The translations under genes were made by a program, and so were the position numbers. This document shows, in pieces, positions 39,001-54,000 of a stretch of 64,000 nt of DNA; position 1 is the first letter of the stretch; the number at the start of each line of letters is the position of its first letter. The DNA is from Ryuthela nishihirai. Its lineage: Eukaryota; Arthropoda; Arachnida; Araneae; Heptathelidae. The DNA lies in contig JAWZYU010000024.1 of assembly GCA_038380435.1 (NCBI GenBank), positions 53,840,613 to 53,904,612 of the forward strand, written 5' to 3'. Under the pieces are notes generated by a model. It did no database searches. It worked only from the letters and a program-made list of their open reading frames with translations, and was not told where the DNA came from.

Positions 39001-42000
39001 CAATACTTATTCTTATGAGAATTCATATGGGATGCTTAAAATATATTTTCAATTCTGTAGAATTTCTGCAAAATAACAATTATTATTATAAAAAAATATC
39101 CTGCTCCTATGAGGTCATAAAAACCTCTGACACTAAAAGACTGGGCCACTACAGCACTCAGTGCCCTTTACCAGCCCATGCCTGGTTGGGTTGTTTTACC
39201 TCTGAGTGGCACTTTTTTGCACACCATGGGCTAAATGGCCAGGTCACATGGACCCCGAAGGCTCAGAGAAGGTTGGGGGAGGGAACCCACTGGAACAGCT
39301 GTTGAAAGACAGATAGAAGTCTCCCGTCAAGGCCATCCAGAGTGTTCTTTAACGTGCACAGGGTATGGCTCTCCCGCACATGGGGCCATGGCGGCCTTTC
39401 CAAGCCCATCGGTGTCCCCTACTGACCGTGGGCAGGGTGGGGAGTTTTGCGGAGATAAATCTCAATGCTGACTCAGGTGGGGCTCGAACCTGGGAACTAC
39501 AGATTACAAGCCTGGCGTGCTATCGACTGAGCCATCCCCACCCCCCGTGCCTGGTTCCATTATATGAGATAGTACTATATCTTATTGGTACCATCACAAA
39601 CAGCTTTCTCATGCCAGGGAAGACTTTAAATTTAAATTAAGATTCTTGCTATTTTGACAGGAGAGGACTTATCAAAAGAGCTTGACTATTAACTGAAGAA
39701 ATCAGTTTCAGTCTGGTTTTACATTACTGTAATGTAGTCAGAGACCATTTTTTGAATTTTCAGCTGTGCCTAAAAGTTATAGCCAAAATATCTTATTTTG
39801 AAAAATTTTAATGCTAAAGTTTTGTATGTAAACGTTTCAAAAAGTCCAACAAATTTTGGATTTTGAATACCAAACTTTGATAATTTTGCTGCTTTAATAT
39901 TAAATAGCTTTTATATGAAAAAGGAAAATAAAAGAGTGAGATTTAGAGAAAGGCATTCATTAAAGAGGTTGTCCAAGGTCCATGCAGATCCCTGCAGCAC
40001 CTGAACTCATATGGACCAGCTTTCAATGAAAAAGGGAAAGCCACCAGATGCACCTTGTAATTTCTGGCAACACCGTGACTCCCATGAGCATTTGATGACC
40101 AAGGTGAAGGAAAAAACAGTCATGGGGTGGGAGACAATGATTATCCTGGCTGTCCCTGAACCCCTATGACTGAAGAGAAGCAAGTAGGAAGCAAACCAGA
40201 GAAATCTTAGACCACCCCAAGGTTCACTGATAGTACATGCCATAGCAAGTGAAAGACAAGGTCATAATGGTATAAATTTGGAGGGGTGGGGTAGGGGACA
40301 TTAGAAAACAGTAAAGTGGCTGTCCTAAAGAGAGCAGTAAAACAGAGAGAAAATGAAGTCAGGTTCAACAAGGTGCAGTAAGGTAATTCAGAATACAACT
40401 ATTTGGACTTCAAGGTTGCTTATATGTCAGTCTTGTGGCTTAACAGTTATGGAAGTTACATAATTTCACAGCAAAATTCAGAGGAAAATTTGATTTTGAG
40501 ATGCCAGAGATACCATGTGGAATTCAGATGTCCTTTGCTGGGTATCAGGGGGCCTAATGTGTGCCACGAAAACATTCCCCCACATTCACACTGCCATCAC
40601 CAGCCTGTACTGTTGACACCAGACATCTTGTCTGGTATAAAATTGGAGCATCTTGCTCCATGGCCTCATGTTGCTTACGCTAAATTCAGATCCTTCCATC
40701 AGCATGATGCAAAAGGAATTATATTTGTCCAATCTGGCTATCTTTTTCCAGTTCTTAACAGTCCAGTGTCAATGCTCCTGAGCCCACTTGAGAAGCTCTT
40801 TCGTGTTCTTCACTGACAATGTCGGCATCTACTGTAGCCTATTCATGACAAGCTCTGATACATGGTGCATTCAGAGATGACCTTCTGCACACCAATGCTT
40901 AATTCTGCTGTGATTTGCCAGATTGTGGCACTTCTGCTTGCTTGCAGAATTTTCACCATTCTCTGACCCCTCTCTGATCCACAAGCTGTTTTCATCCACT
41001 AGATCGCAGATCACCGATATATTTTTGCAATAACATCATTTATCATGCAAATGGCAAGCCATCATCATTTAGAAGACTCCCAACAATAGACAGTTGTATA
41101 AAGATTTGAAACACAACTGCAGGCTGAGATGGAAAGATGGCTGAGTGTCAAGAAAGGTGGTTATGATACTTTTCAAACAATTTCAAAAGAATGAAGCCAT
41201 TAGCAGGATATTAAAGTTCTCCAAGAATTTCCTTGATTCAAGATTATCAGTACCCTAGTTCCAACAGTTAAGATGGAAGTGAGATAACGTCACACCAACT
41301 AGCTTTTGAGTTGTTTATGGTCACAGAAAAGATGATTTTGAGAACAATCGCATAAGATTTAATGATAGTGGATTTTATGCTAGGAGCTCAGTGGCATACC
41401 TCACTTACTGACCCCAAACTATCATAATTCATGTCACTTAAAATTTGATGTAATAGACCACACTCTCCGATCAGTCTTAATTACATCTGTCATTTGATCT
41501 GGAGAGAACAAGGAGACCCAATAACAGGAAAAAGAGATAGTTATGGCATTGTGATGGTCAGGGTTGGTGTAACCATCAACATATGAATTCCTTTACCTGC
41601 ATTTGATGGAGGCTCACTGACATTTGATGACTCATGACCTCTCGTTTATGTATATTAGTATCCATTACGACAGACCTATATAATACTTTGATTCTTCTGA
41701 AACTTGGATCCTTTGTAAACAACAGGAAACTTGATACATTTGATTCTAGATGTCTACGAAAGTATCTGTAAGTAATGATGAGGTTAGGGAAAGGAGTCAA
41801 CAATCTACTTTGAGCAGCATATTGCACAGAGAGAGACCCCATTGGTTTGGCCATGTTGCCCGTACGATAATTATAGATTATTAAATAGGGTTATGAACAG
41901 TGTGCCCAAAGGCCTCAGAAAGAGAGGGAGATATAGATTAGAGAATAGGGTTATGAACAGTGTGCCTAAAGGCCTCAGAGAGAGGGGAGACCTAGGATGC

Positions 42001-45000
42001 GGTAGGCAGACAATGTCAAGCAGAACCTTGTTATAATTGGTGTGCAGTGGCCATAGATGCAGCTCAGGGCAGATATGCTTGGAGAACTAAATGGCACGGT
42101 CTGGTTGGACCTCTGTAGCCCATGGCTTGCTTGAGAATGATGATGATTACAAATGAAATCAATAAAAAATTTTATTTAGTTTTCAAGCAGATGTCAGTAA
42201 CATTGAAATTTATCCAACAGCCAACAAATAAGAATGTGAATAACAAATATACATGAAATAAAACATTAGAAAAATTGCTACTATAAATCAAGATCTGAAA
42301 AGGATAAAAAAAGGTAAATTTTAAATGTATCTGGCAGCATGTTTAATTTTTTTAAATGTATCACTACTTTGTGTAACAAAATTTACATCAAAATCTCATT
42401 ATATAGAATGTAGTAGATTATATTATAGAAGCATAATGATGATAAATTATGTCAAATTTAAATTAATAAACAAAGCAAATTTTAAACAATCATCTAAAAA
42501 TTTGAATGTAATTTTTTATCCTACCGGGAATCTGGTTCTTCTGTACTGTTACTTTGTTCTGTATCTATATTCTGGCTTTCACTGCCACAATTCGTTATTG
42601 TATGTGGAGTATCAGACTTCCTTTGCTGTATGTGACCAGCACAATACTTTTCCCAGTATTGTTGGTATTTCATTTTAGTTTCTTCTGAATCTGAAGAAGC
42701 TCGAAGCTTTTTATGTTCAATTTTATTTTCATCTTTCATTTCTTCTTCTTGAACAACCTTTCTCTTTCCTGTAACGTTTGCTGATAAACTGTCCCTTTCC
42801 ACTATATCACTTTCTAAACTCAAATTTGGAGATGGAGCATTGTTAACTGGTAGTGGTATCTTCCTAGGTCTTCCTCTTGGTCGTTTGACTACTGGATTAC
42901 CAATTTCTGTTGCTGTAGAAGATGGTTTTGGGCTATTACTCTTTCCTTCTTCTGTGGCTGTTAATCTTGCAGTTCTCCGACACCTCAGTTCTTCTGTTGA
43001 ACTATAACAAAAGTTTCAAAATAAGAATAATCAATGCAATCAAAGACTTTACAAATGAAAGAGCAATTACTTAATTTACATTTTAAAATTTACCACATAT
43101 AAATTATTACACAGAATTATGCAGTTGTTAGAATTAGGAAGCCATTTAAAACATTGATACATATTTATTTTGCACTGAATTTCCTAAACATTTGTTTGTA
43201 TCCTGTTAAATATTTGTGAATTGTTAAAGTTAATTCTTCATTTCATTGGTTTGGTTGTTTGGGATTTTATAGTGCATTAGTAATAAGGCTATCATGTGCC
43301 AAACAAGATAAATGAAATGGTAAAAGACATATAATTCACAACCAAAATTAAAATCCAATTCAGTGTAAAGTAAGGAACAAAGCCAACAAATGTAAATAAT
43401 ACAAATAACAATATATAGGTGTAGAACAGAAAATATATAGATACCAAAAGATAAAACCAACCCAGCGTAAAAGACTCAGGTCAGACAGAGTAGCCATAAA
43501 ACTGGTCTTAAAATATCCAGTAAAGAATAAAAATGTAAAAACATGTAGTAAAGCTGAATGATCCAATAAAAGATGTCTGAATGTATGAGGCTTCGACATA
43601 AAATAATGGTAGCTAAAATAAACATGATGTGCTAGGTTAAAATCTTCCAGTGTTCACATCATCTGTATATGTTTGGAGAATCTGAATTGAAAGGCCAAGG
43701 ACGTATGTATACGCTTTTAGTACAACATAAAAAAATTGGTTTTTTAAAAATAAAAATTGCTGTTGTAATTTTTTTTTATATATAACTTATAAAAATATAT
43801 AATTCAGGCTTCAAAAATAATATTTTGTTATTTAATTTCATGCATATCTTATTAAACTACAATATAAATAATTTGATAAAGCCATCTGATTGCCATTTCT
43901 TAGAAGCACTAAACGGTATTGCCGATTGCTTGTTAACATTCCTATTTGCTGAAGCAACCTTCTGATTTAAGCTCACAAGTTTGATTTGAATTATTATCAA
44001 CAATTTTTCCTTAAATTTTCAAAAATCTCCTGAAAATAAACAAAAAAACTGCTATTTTTTAAAAACAATAGATTTTGGAAGTACAAAATATGTAAAGCCA
44101 ATTTTTTTTCCCGTTTCATACTCTTTTCTGTCATAAATCTATTTCAGTATTCCCAAGTTATTTTTATCATTTTTCCCAGCATTCTATGCATCTTTCCCCG
44201 CCTTCAAATTGAAACTGAAAGTAAACACATCCTTCTTAGAAATTCTGGTTGCACCTATATTTAAGGTTTTTCTTTTAGTTATGCTTCACTGAGTCCAACC
44301 AGACTCAGATGGCTGACACATTATCTACGTTCTGTGTGCGATAAGTGTTTTTTACAGTTCTGGGTGCAGCATATTGGATACTCTTTGTAAAGTTAGTATT
44401 TTTTTTTGCTTTTAAACCTTAGTTTAGTTTTAATTTCAGTAGATTTATTTTCGGAAATTAGCAATCTTTTGGCCAATCGATAAGTATTGATTTTTTCATA
44501 GTTGTGGTATATTGTATGGCCTGCCTACAACTTGTTGCTGTGGATATTTTAACATCGCATTAGGCTATATGTTAATTTTTATTTTACTATTTATTACTTT
44601 TCCAGTAAAACTTTGATATAGTATCATTTTCTGAAAATAAATGAGGTCTTGGATATGAAATAAAAATTCATTTCTGTTTATTTACTTCCGTCAGTTAGCG
44701 ATCATCAATCGGCTGATTTATCGATCTTTCCTAGTTATGCTAGACAGAGGCCGGCTGAAAAGATGTTACGGATATTTTATTTAACATCCCATTAGGTTAT
44801 ATGTAATTTTTCTTTATTATTAATATTTCTTGCTTTTTTAATAAAAAATTTTTAGGTTGGACCCTTTTACTGAAATTGAAGTCTTGGATACAAAAGCAAA
44901 ATAGATTTCCTTGCTATGGAAATTGGCCATCATTTGGGAGGGTAATTTTAGGAAGGGCTGGCCCTTCATGCACAAACCTTTCTGTACTTAGCCAAGATCG

Positions 45001-48000
45001 CCAAACTTCAACACCCAAAGAAAAAATTCATAATATTTAGTACAAAAAAGCAGCCAAGGAAATTTTTTTTATATTTCATAACCAGTTCAGAAAATCTTGT
45101 GAATGTGAGAAGGCCAAGTCACGTTGTATAACACTGGCAATGTTTAAAATATATGATACTGAAAAGAATCATTATAAGAAATAAAAATCATATTTCAGGT
45201 TGAATATTATATTATTTGGGAGGAAATTCCTTTTGAAAAATATATAATTTAACAATTTTCATTCATCAGATTTTTCAAAATAACGCCTTAATTGTATAGT
45301 GTGTGATCTTTTTTTTTTCACCATATCACATTGAAAAAGGCTCATTAAAATTAATATGGTTTAAACATTATTTTCATAAAATTCGTAATCAAATTCTGTT
45401 TAATTTGGTATACAACATGACCTATTTCTGTTTATTGGTTATTTTTTAAAAAAATTCCAAAGTTGACTTGTTTATCTGACTCAGCACAATTGGCTAAAGG
45501 CCTGGAATTAGTAGCTTGATACCATACTCAAAATATGGTACCAAGAAAAAAAATTACAAAACGAGAGAAATATTTACTTGAAACCAAAGAAAATTTTTTT
45601 TTGTTGTTCAGAAATAAATAGCCTTCCTATTCATGTTCATTATAATTCTGTCTATTAGTTTTTCTAAAATAAATTTTTATTTTAAAATCAATCCATAGAG
45701 AATGCACAGTATTCCCTGTTAAGATAGACATCAAACTTTAATTAAATGATTCCGAAAAAAACTCATTGCCAACATAACAGGAATCGAACCCGCATCTCTC
45801 CAGATTCATGCCAGAGTGCGCCACCATTGTACCACGTGTCGGAGAATATTTTTCAGAATAAGACCTTATAAATTTTCTTCACAGAGACATGGCTGATACA
45901 GTGCCATCTATACTTAAAGAGATGCAACATTTTCAGTTGTTGCTATTATCAGATGTTAATGAGAAGGTCGCTAACGCTAAAGCGTATATATGACTAAAAA
46001 TCAACCGTCCGTCTGTATTATGTGTATTATCCATAGTGTCACTTTAGTTTTATCTCTGTTTCTCACTAAACCTACTCTGTTACCAGTCTCATCAACAGCT
46101 CTAATGAAAGAATTCATCCCATCAACATCACTAGCCAAAAAAAGCCAAATCATCTGAATAATCTAAATCAGAAATTTTCAGACCTTTTGAGGTCCCAATC
46201 TCCTCATTGCAGTGAATCATTACCATGACTGACAGCACTGAATCACAATAACCAAACTAAACAGAAGACAAAATGAACCATAATCACACTCCAGCAGCAA
46301 TGCTAAACTAATTGCTACAAGCCTTACCCAACTCTCAGACAAGACTCAAGTATTATTACAGAGAGCCATCATAATGCCAACTAACTTGTCAAGTATGTCA
46401 TATGAAGGCACAATCAATCACAAATTATGATGATCAGCAGAGTGAAAAGCTTGTTTTTGAAATCTATAAAGCTAGTAACCACAGGTTTCTGAAACTAAAC
46501 ATTTCTCAAGAATCTGCTAAGCAAAAATATTTTATCTATACATCCCTAACCAATTTTGAATCCACACTGTTCATCATGCAAGTTGTTCATCAGCCAAATT
46601 CTTAATTCCATTAAGTATAATCATGCAAAGAACTTTCCTTGGAACAAAAAGTAAACTAATTCCACTATAATTATCACAAGAAATACGATCACCTTTTTCA
46701 AAAATAGGAACAATAATAGCTCTAATAAAATCCTTAGCAACTCATCTTTAATTTTAATTATTTAATTTCATTTGTTTCATAATTTACACAAAGGACAGAG
46801 ATAACCGAGAAACTGTATTATGTATTGGCTTGTCCTGGTTTTTCATACAACATACACTAATAAGGATATACCCCACTGGTCTTAGCAGTCAGGTACGCTA
46901 ACCACTAGACCAGGTAGGCTGGCTGTCTAATTGGTTTCTCTGCTTTATCAGCCAAGTTATCCAGTCAAAGATTCTTATTAGCTGTTAACTGATCCTTTAC
47001 ATGTTCATTAAACTCACTGTACCACCATCTGTTAGGATTAGTAGGGTGTTGATTCATATTATTCCTCCACTTCCTTCTTTATCATAAAGAATATTCAAAA
47101 TTTCAGTCAACCATGTGACAACACAAATGTTTCCAGCTCTAAGCAATTCAGTGAGTTTTATTGAGTTTAGTGAGTGCAGTTTTAATTTACAGACAGCCAA
47201 AGCAATTTCAGAATGTGTCATAGGGCCAACATTAAAGCCAGTAATGTATCTATCATTATTACAAACAATGAGAGTAGAAATAATCACATTAATAAATATT
47301 TTTAACACAGCTAATAATATAACAATTTAATATCATGATGAAACTGTTACATAATTTAAAAGAGTTTTAAAACACTTATATCATAAGAATGAGGAGTGCA
47401 ATAAAAGAAAATGGTGAGTAATGCTACAGTACTGTGCAAATTAGTTAGGACAATAGGAAAATGCAGTAACAAAGACACAAAATATTTATTTGTTTAATAG
47501 TGTACATAGTTAATAGTGAATGTGACCCCCCTTAGCTTTAATTACTTCTTCCACCCTCTCAACCATTGATGTCACTAGCTTTCCACACATCTCCTTCACT
47601 TCAGGATCGTGGTACCATACTTTCTATCATTTTGGTTTTCGTTGTGCAATCCATCTTAGAAATGCGTGCTTTAATAATGGAACACAAATTTTCAATGGGG
47701 TTTAGATCGGGTGAATTTCCTGGCCACTCCAATACCTTCAAATGTTGCTGGGTGAAGAAGCTCTTAGCAAGCTTAGAATTGTGGCATGGAGACAGATCCT
47801 GTTGAAATACCCTATCGCCGTTAAGAAACAGCTTCTGCAGTGTTGGGATCACCCTACTTTTTGCTGTCCATCATTCCTTCAATGGGGTGAAGCGTCTGTG
47901 GCCTGGAAGCTGTGAAACATCCCCAAAACATGACCCTTGGTGGTTACGAACAAGTTTAGACTTGCAGCAGTTTAGACTCTGCAGCGGAAGGGACTTAGCA

Positions 48001-51000
48001 TTCCTTCGCTTGTCCCAACTAATTCGCACAGTACTGTACTCATGCGGCACATCGAGGACATCGCCCTTTCGAAGGCAACTTATAAATTGTCATTATATCT
48101 GCAATATGTCGACAACATATTGATTTTCTGGCACCATCCTCTCCGTTTGTTACAAGAGTTAAACACTACATTTAATGAAATAATGCCTTCAATTAACTTC
48201 ACTTATGAATCAAACTTATGAACAAAACCAGAAACTACCTTTTTTTCAGACATTCACTTATGAAACTTCACTTACATTACTAAATATTCACTTCATTATT
48301 TTTTAAACTTCACTTATGAACAAAAGCAGAAACTACCTTTTCGTAGAGGTATTAATCACAAAATAAATACTGTGAAACTACAGTATATCGAAAACCAACA
48401 CATATTGCTAACTTCATAACTGCCAATTCGGCACACCCTAACAAATATAAATGAGCAAGCATATTCCCGCACTTTATTCTTGCCTAACGATATTGCTCAG
48501 AAATGCAAACACTTCAAAAAGAATTAACTTATATAAAAACTAAAGCAAATGAAGCAGGTTATGTGCAAAATTTATTAAATAGGTGGGATAATAATGCAAA
48601 ATTCAAAGTATTAAAATCTTCCAAACCCCCCACCAAATCAGGAATCATGTAGGGAAGACTATGCCCAGAGTTTTCCATACATGAAAAATATAATTAAATC
48701 AATGCAAAATATTCTTAATAAATATAATACTGTTTTACCTACTACCATACACACCACCAGAGAATTATCAATAAACGATAGAGATAAAAAGGCCACCAAC
48801 AGGCAGCATCTACCAAATAACTATTCCAGATCCATTAAAAGTCCTATAAGGAAAAGATAAATATATTGGGAAAACATACCGACAATTTAATTTACAAATG
48901 CAGGAACATCACAATGATATTAGAAAAGGAATTCAAAACACAGCTCTAGTTCAGACAGTTGTACAAAATAAATTGTAAATAAAGAAAATAGATTGCAAGT
49001 ATGCAGAAAAGCTCTCAATACACAAAAATCTTAATTAGATATGCAATACACACATTCCACCCTTACCAGTGATGTGGAATCTCCTGTTGCACTAATCAAT
49101 ATGCATATGCACAATTACACATGATCTCATGATTATGACGCAACAGCGAGATGGGTATAAAGGCAGACGACTCGGTCATTTATATCTAGCCCAAGGAACC
49201 AACTAGTTGAATATTGGCAAAACGCGTCACTCCCTTGCAACATGGAGCATGCACAGTTATCTTTTAATGTTCTTTAACTTTGAATTGCATTGTGCAGTTA
49301 AGCTTTAAACTTTTAAGAATTTTAAAATATCTTTCTTAAGTCTTTAGTGATGTGCAGATTGATGTTAGATCTTACTAGTAATAGCACGAAAGAGCAGTAC
49401 CTCACGAGGGAAGAAGGAGATTTAAGAACTTTATTATACATATACAGTCACAACAACGGCTTATAACATCTATCTTATGAAGCAGCAAAATCTCTTCTAC
49501 CATTTTTGCTTCCTGTGTGTTTAACACATAAAGAACAGCCCATACAGCCATAACAATGGCTACTACTACCATCCATCTTGGTGAATAGTTCAAGATATCC
49601 TCTACTTTCATGTGTGCTTCAACCTAATGCTCTGTGATAATGGAACAACATGTTGTTCCAAAAAGAAGGATTGGTTTGCTTTGGAAAAGTCATAATTTTC
49701 AACACTTAACATCTAACAGCTGATTCCAACTCCAAGCTGAAGTTGAACTCCATCACCACTGTACCAGCCAAACAACCTGATAATTACCTTTATATTATCT
49801 TTGCTCTAAATCTCCTCTGTGCTAGAAAACAAAGGATAATATTATGATGTATTGATAATCACGGTATACCAACCTAAAAAAAGTGAAATGCACCAATATC
49901 TGGCTTAGGGCTCAGTAGCATTACTTACCATTTTCTTTTACTGCATTCTTCATTCTTATGATATAAGTGTTTTAAAACTCTTTTAAATTATGTAACAGCT
50001 TTCATCGTGATATTAAACCATAATAAACACATTGTTTAGAATATCTCTGAAATGCTCAGCACACCTAGCTAACACAGAATCCTCACCTGCAACCACCTTA
50101 ACTTGTTTATTCCTCAATCCCTGTGCAACTGTCTGTTTTTCCCCCACACACAACATTAATAATCTGGTACAACCCCCTGCTGTTGTGCTGTCTAACTGTT
50201 TCCTCAGTTTTGTCAGCCAAGCTATCAAGCCAAAGATTCTTATCAGCTGTTAACTGATTCTTTACATGTTTATTAAGCTCAATGTAATGCTGTCTGTTAG
50301 GACTAGTAGGTAGTTGATTCATATTAATCCCTGCACTTTCTTCTTTCAGAAATAAATTCCATAGCCATATCATTCAAATAATTTTGTTCCCTCGTGGGGG
50401 CATAACAACAGATGACATTCAAGTATTTTATTTTTGTTTTAAATTTTTCTGTAAGAAATCTTACATTAATGCAGTCATATCCTAGAAGAGCATCACTGGG
50501 GTGTCAGCTGAGAAGCAAACTTATATTTTGGAGATGCTTTCCATCCTCCCTCCCTGAAAAGAGAAATTTAAAATTATATTTAAGTATCTTACCTTTACCT
50601 GTCCACTTGATCTCTTGCAAGCCAGAATATCTAAGTCATAATGCTGGATTTCCTCTGTGAGGATAATCTCTATGTAATGTCCTCATATTCCACATACCTG
50701 CAGAGAAAAAATGATTAGTATGAAGTCACCCATGCTGGTAGGAACCTCAGGCTTAGGAAAAAGGTTCCTTTTCAAGTGGACCTTTTTCAAGAACCATAAG
50801 ACCTGCCTGATATACATCACCCCAGTTTAGGATTGGCGATGCCCAACTAGCTAAGTGAGGGTTCAGGTACCTGCGATGGCATCTGATTAGGATTATCCAC
50901 CAGCTGATATAAGGTATCCCATGCCTCTGTTCACTTAGGGCTAGCAACCCACAAGTAAACAGAAAACACAGTGACTTACTTTCCCTCAATAGAGGCACAT

Positions 51001-54000
51001 CGGTGTAGCAAATATAGGTTCCATAATCAAGCTCAAAGTCATAAACTGGTCTAGTGGGTATGAATGGTCAGCACCAGGATGCTGTAAAGTTGACCACTCC
51101 TCAGCAAGGCAGAAAAAAAAGAAAAAAATAGTCGTAGATGACCAGAGCAGTAGGCCACACTGATTTGGCAGCCCTCCCCTTCCATTCCCTTCCAAAAGAG
51201 AATATCTCTTTTGAAAGATACTAAAGGCCTGCACCTTGAGAAGGCAGGTTTGGCATTAGGTGCTAGGCCTGGCCAGTTCTGTGCATCACCACTGGGGACT
51301 GGTATACAGTTCTCCTTCCAGTTTATGCGTAGCTACCATTTACACACCGAATATATATTTTTTTTCAATGCAATATTAATAATAATAATACATTGGGGAA
51401 AATTATTTTTTAGTTATGAAGAGACAAAAGCTGTCTGGTGCACATAATTTAAAAAGAAAACACAAGAAATTAGCACAGGCCAAAAAAGAAGAAAAAAGCC
51501 AGAAGTTAAACAACAGCAGATGCAGAATGATGATCAAAAGTAATAACAGGCAGAGGAGAAAAAGGAATATGGAAGAAGATCAAACAGATACCAAACAGGA
51601 ACAAGTAGGAAACAGAAAATTGTGTAGTACAAATATTAAAAAAAAAAAGCAAAAAAAGCTAATGAAATAACTATCACATAATTAAAGATGTCTTCATAAG
51701 TGACACTGGCTGTTGGAACAAAGTCGTATATAAAATCAAGGAAATTCTTATTAAAAAGGCTCTGTTTAAATTCATGATACAAATTTTCCTGTTGATGAAA
51801 ATGGGAGGCATGTTTTGAAAGGTGTATTACACATGTTGCTTGTGAATTGGGGAGAAAACTGAAAGAAAATGATTACCATATTTTAATGAGAAAAGTGTGG
51901 TATAATGTTTTTCTTGTTTATTGTTTCTACATTTAAATAATCAAATAAATTTTGGACAACTCAAGACTAATTATGACTAGGAAAATATATTTCAAGCATT
52001 GTCTGTGTATGAAACTGCAAAATTATACATATATTCATTTCAAAAATGAAAGGAACTTAACATTTGGTTGAAATCTGATAATAGATTCTAAACAGCAGAG
52101 AATTTAAATGAGGAAGAAGCCCATTGGAAAAATACTAGAAATGTTGCACTACTTAGCTACCCAGTCACTAGCATTTCATGGCTTTTCAGAAAAGCTATAC
52201 GAAAATATAATAGAAGTTTCCTTTGACTCATTGAATTGGCAAAATTTGATTCTTGCATGAGCAACATGTAAGACAAGTTCTTAACAATTAGAATCTGGAA
52301 AGCTAACTGCAAAATTCAAATATGAATTGTTGTGAATAATGGCAGGCAAAACAAAAAGACAAACTAATGATCTTATTCAGGAAGCAAAATATTATTCAAT
52401 AATAGTCAACTTCACACCAGATAAAAGTCAGGTAGAACAAACAAAGGGTTATTAAAATAGTTATAAGGTTAGTCATAAGATTTTTAACCAAAAAATTTAA
52501 AAAATTGTAAACATTTCATAGGATTTATTCCTGCATGTGATTCTACAGGTTTTGCACTAACAGAATTGGTATTAAAAATATCTAGATGATTTAGGTTTAT
52601 CATCAAAAATTTTAAGAAGCCAGGATTATCATAATGGTTAATATGAAAAGTGTGAAGTAGAATCTTTTAATAGAATTCTAGTTTTTTAGTGCTTTATTCA
52701 TGTCATTTTCTGAATTTGAAAATTAATAATGCTTCAAGAAAGTCACAAAATTTGTTTATATATTAAATAACTGTGTATAAATTGGTTGCATTAGAAAAAC
52801 ATTCTCATTCTTTCTTAATTTGCTCTCAAATGTGTCAGTGCAATTCACTTGGAAGCAGGATTGTAAGACCTGTGTGATATTAATAGTTGAAATATATGAT
52901 GTTTCGATAGAAAGTCATAAAAATTAAATTGTAGACAATTTATTCCATCATGAAGCAGCTGCCAGGTGAAAAAGAATCCCTTGTTTTAAATTTGTGTCGA
53001 TGCAAAATAATTAAGAATGATGTTCTTAATAAAACTAATGTAATTTCAAAATGTTCAAAGTCCCACATTAGATTTATCTGATTGCATGAACACAATGACT
53101 AAAATGACTAATTATTTTAAATAATACTACAGAAAGAGATTCAGCGATATAATTTCTGCAAAGGAAATTGCTGAAGAAGTCAAAATTGAAACAGTATTTC
53201 CTGTGACACATATTGTAAGAGAGGGAGACATGTAAAAGAACCTCTCTCAGAATTATAGTATGGGGAATAGTGCAAAAATCATTAAACTTATTTATATTTC
53301 ATGCATTTTTCAAGAATTTTTTTAAAGACCTGTAAAAATAAAATGGGGGGAGGATACGTTACACTGCATTGCAAATCCAGCCTCTTGCCCCTCTCTCCAC
53401 ATTTTTTTTGCTTCGTTTCTTTTCCAAATTTTTTTCTAGATCTGGGCCTGCTTACTACATATGTCCTATTAAATTGGAATATAAATATTATATTTTAACT
53501 ATATAAAAGGTTAAATTATGTTTCCCCAATGAAATTGCACTTTATTCTATATAACTTTACCTCATTGTATCTTCTGATAATGGATGGTTAAGCTCTAGTT
53601 CATTTTTTACTGATGCTGAAGATACATCTTGATTTTCATGACATGATTCTTCTTCCATGACTTTTTCAGAACTATCATCAGTATTAGGCTGTCTCTGATG
53701 ACTACTACCTTCAACACTGCCAGCATTCGAATGTGTATTGTTCACCAATGGCTTTTTCGAAACATTTTTTGCATTAGCAAATAGCATCTCAAGCTCCAAT
53801 CCTGATTTCTGGTGTAATAAATTCAAAACAAAAGTTTTATTTATGGGATGCTACCAACTATAATAATAAGTTACAAGATATTTAATTATCATGATATCTA
53901 GCTGTTTACTTTACAGCCACTTGTAGTCGCCATTTTATTTGATGTCTAGATTTAAGTTTTACCAGTCCTTCGTTTAATATTGCTGTTTATCAGGTGCACA

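Larger units (their letters stand above)
46030..51345 (-). mobile_element. RTE-like LINE copy in two halves, interrupted by a 2.7-kb insertion
   Basis: 50028-51345 carries the 5' UTR, then (endonuclease deleted) PTSPNRQHY, DKNLWLDSLADKTEET and ARCAEHFRDILNNV. 46030-47290 resumes at CNNDRYITGFNVGPMTHSE and continues to the RT and SLVINREKTKV region near 46040. The break falls at one point of the family sequence, with CACATT on both sides (47285-47290 and 50028-50033). A further piece of the element (46930-47065) duplicates 50188-50345, and a tRNA-derived element sits at about 46775-46925. Confidence 0.8.

Noticed and set aside
51416..51670. Lys-rich 84-codon frame considered as a host nuclear protein
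   Set aside because: KRQKLSGAHNLKRKHKK is the N-terminal signature of ZMYM1-like hAT transposases, and further transposase blocks follow downstream.
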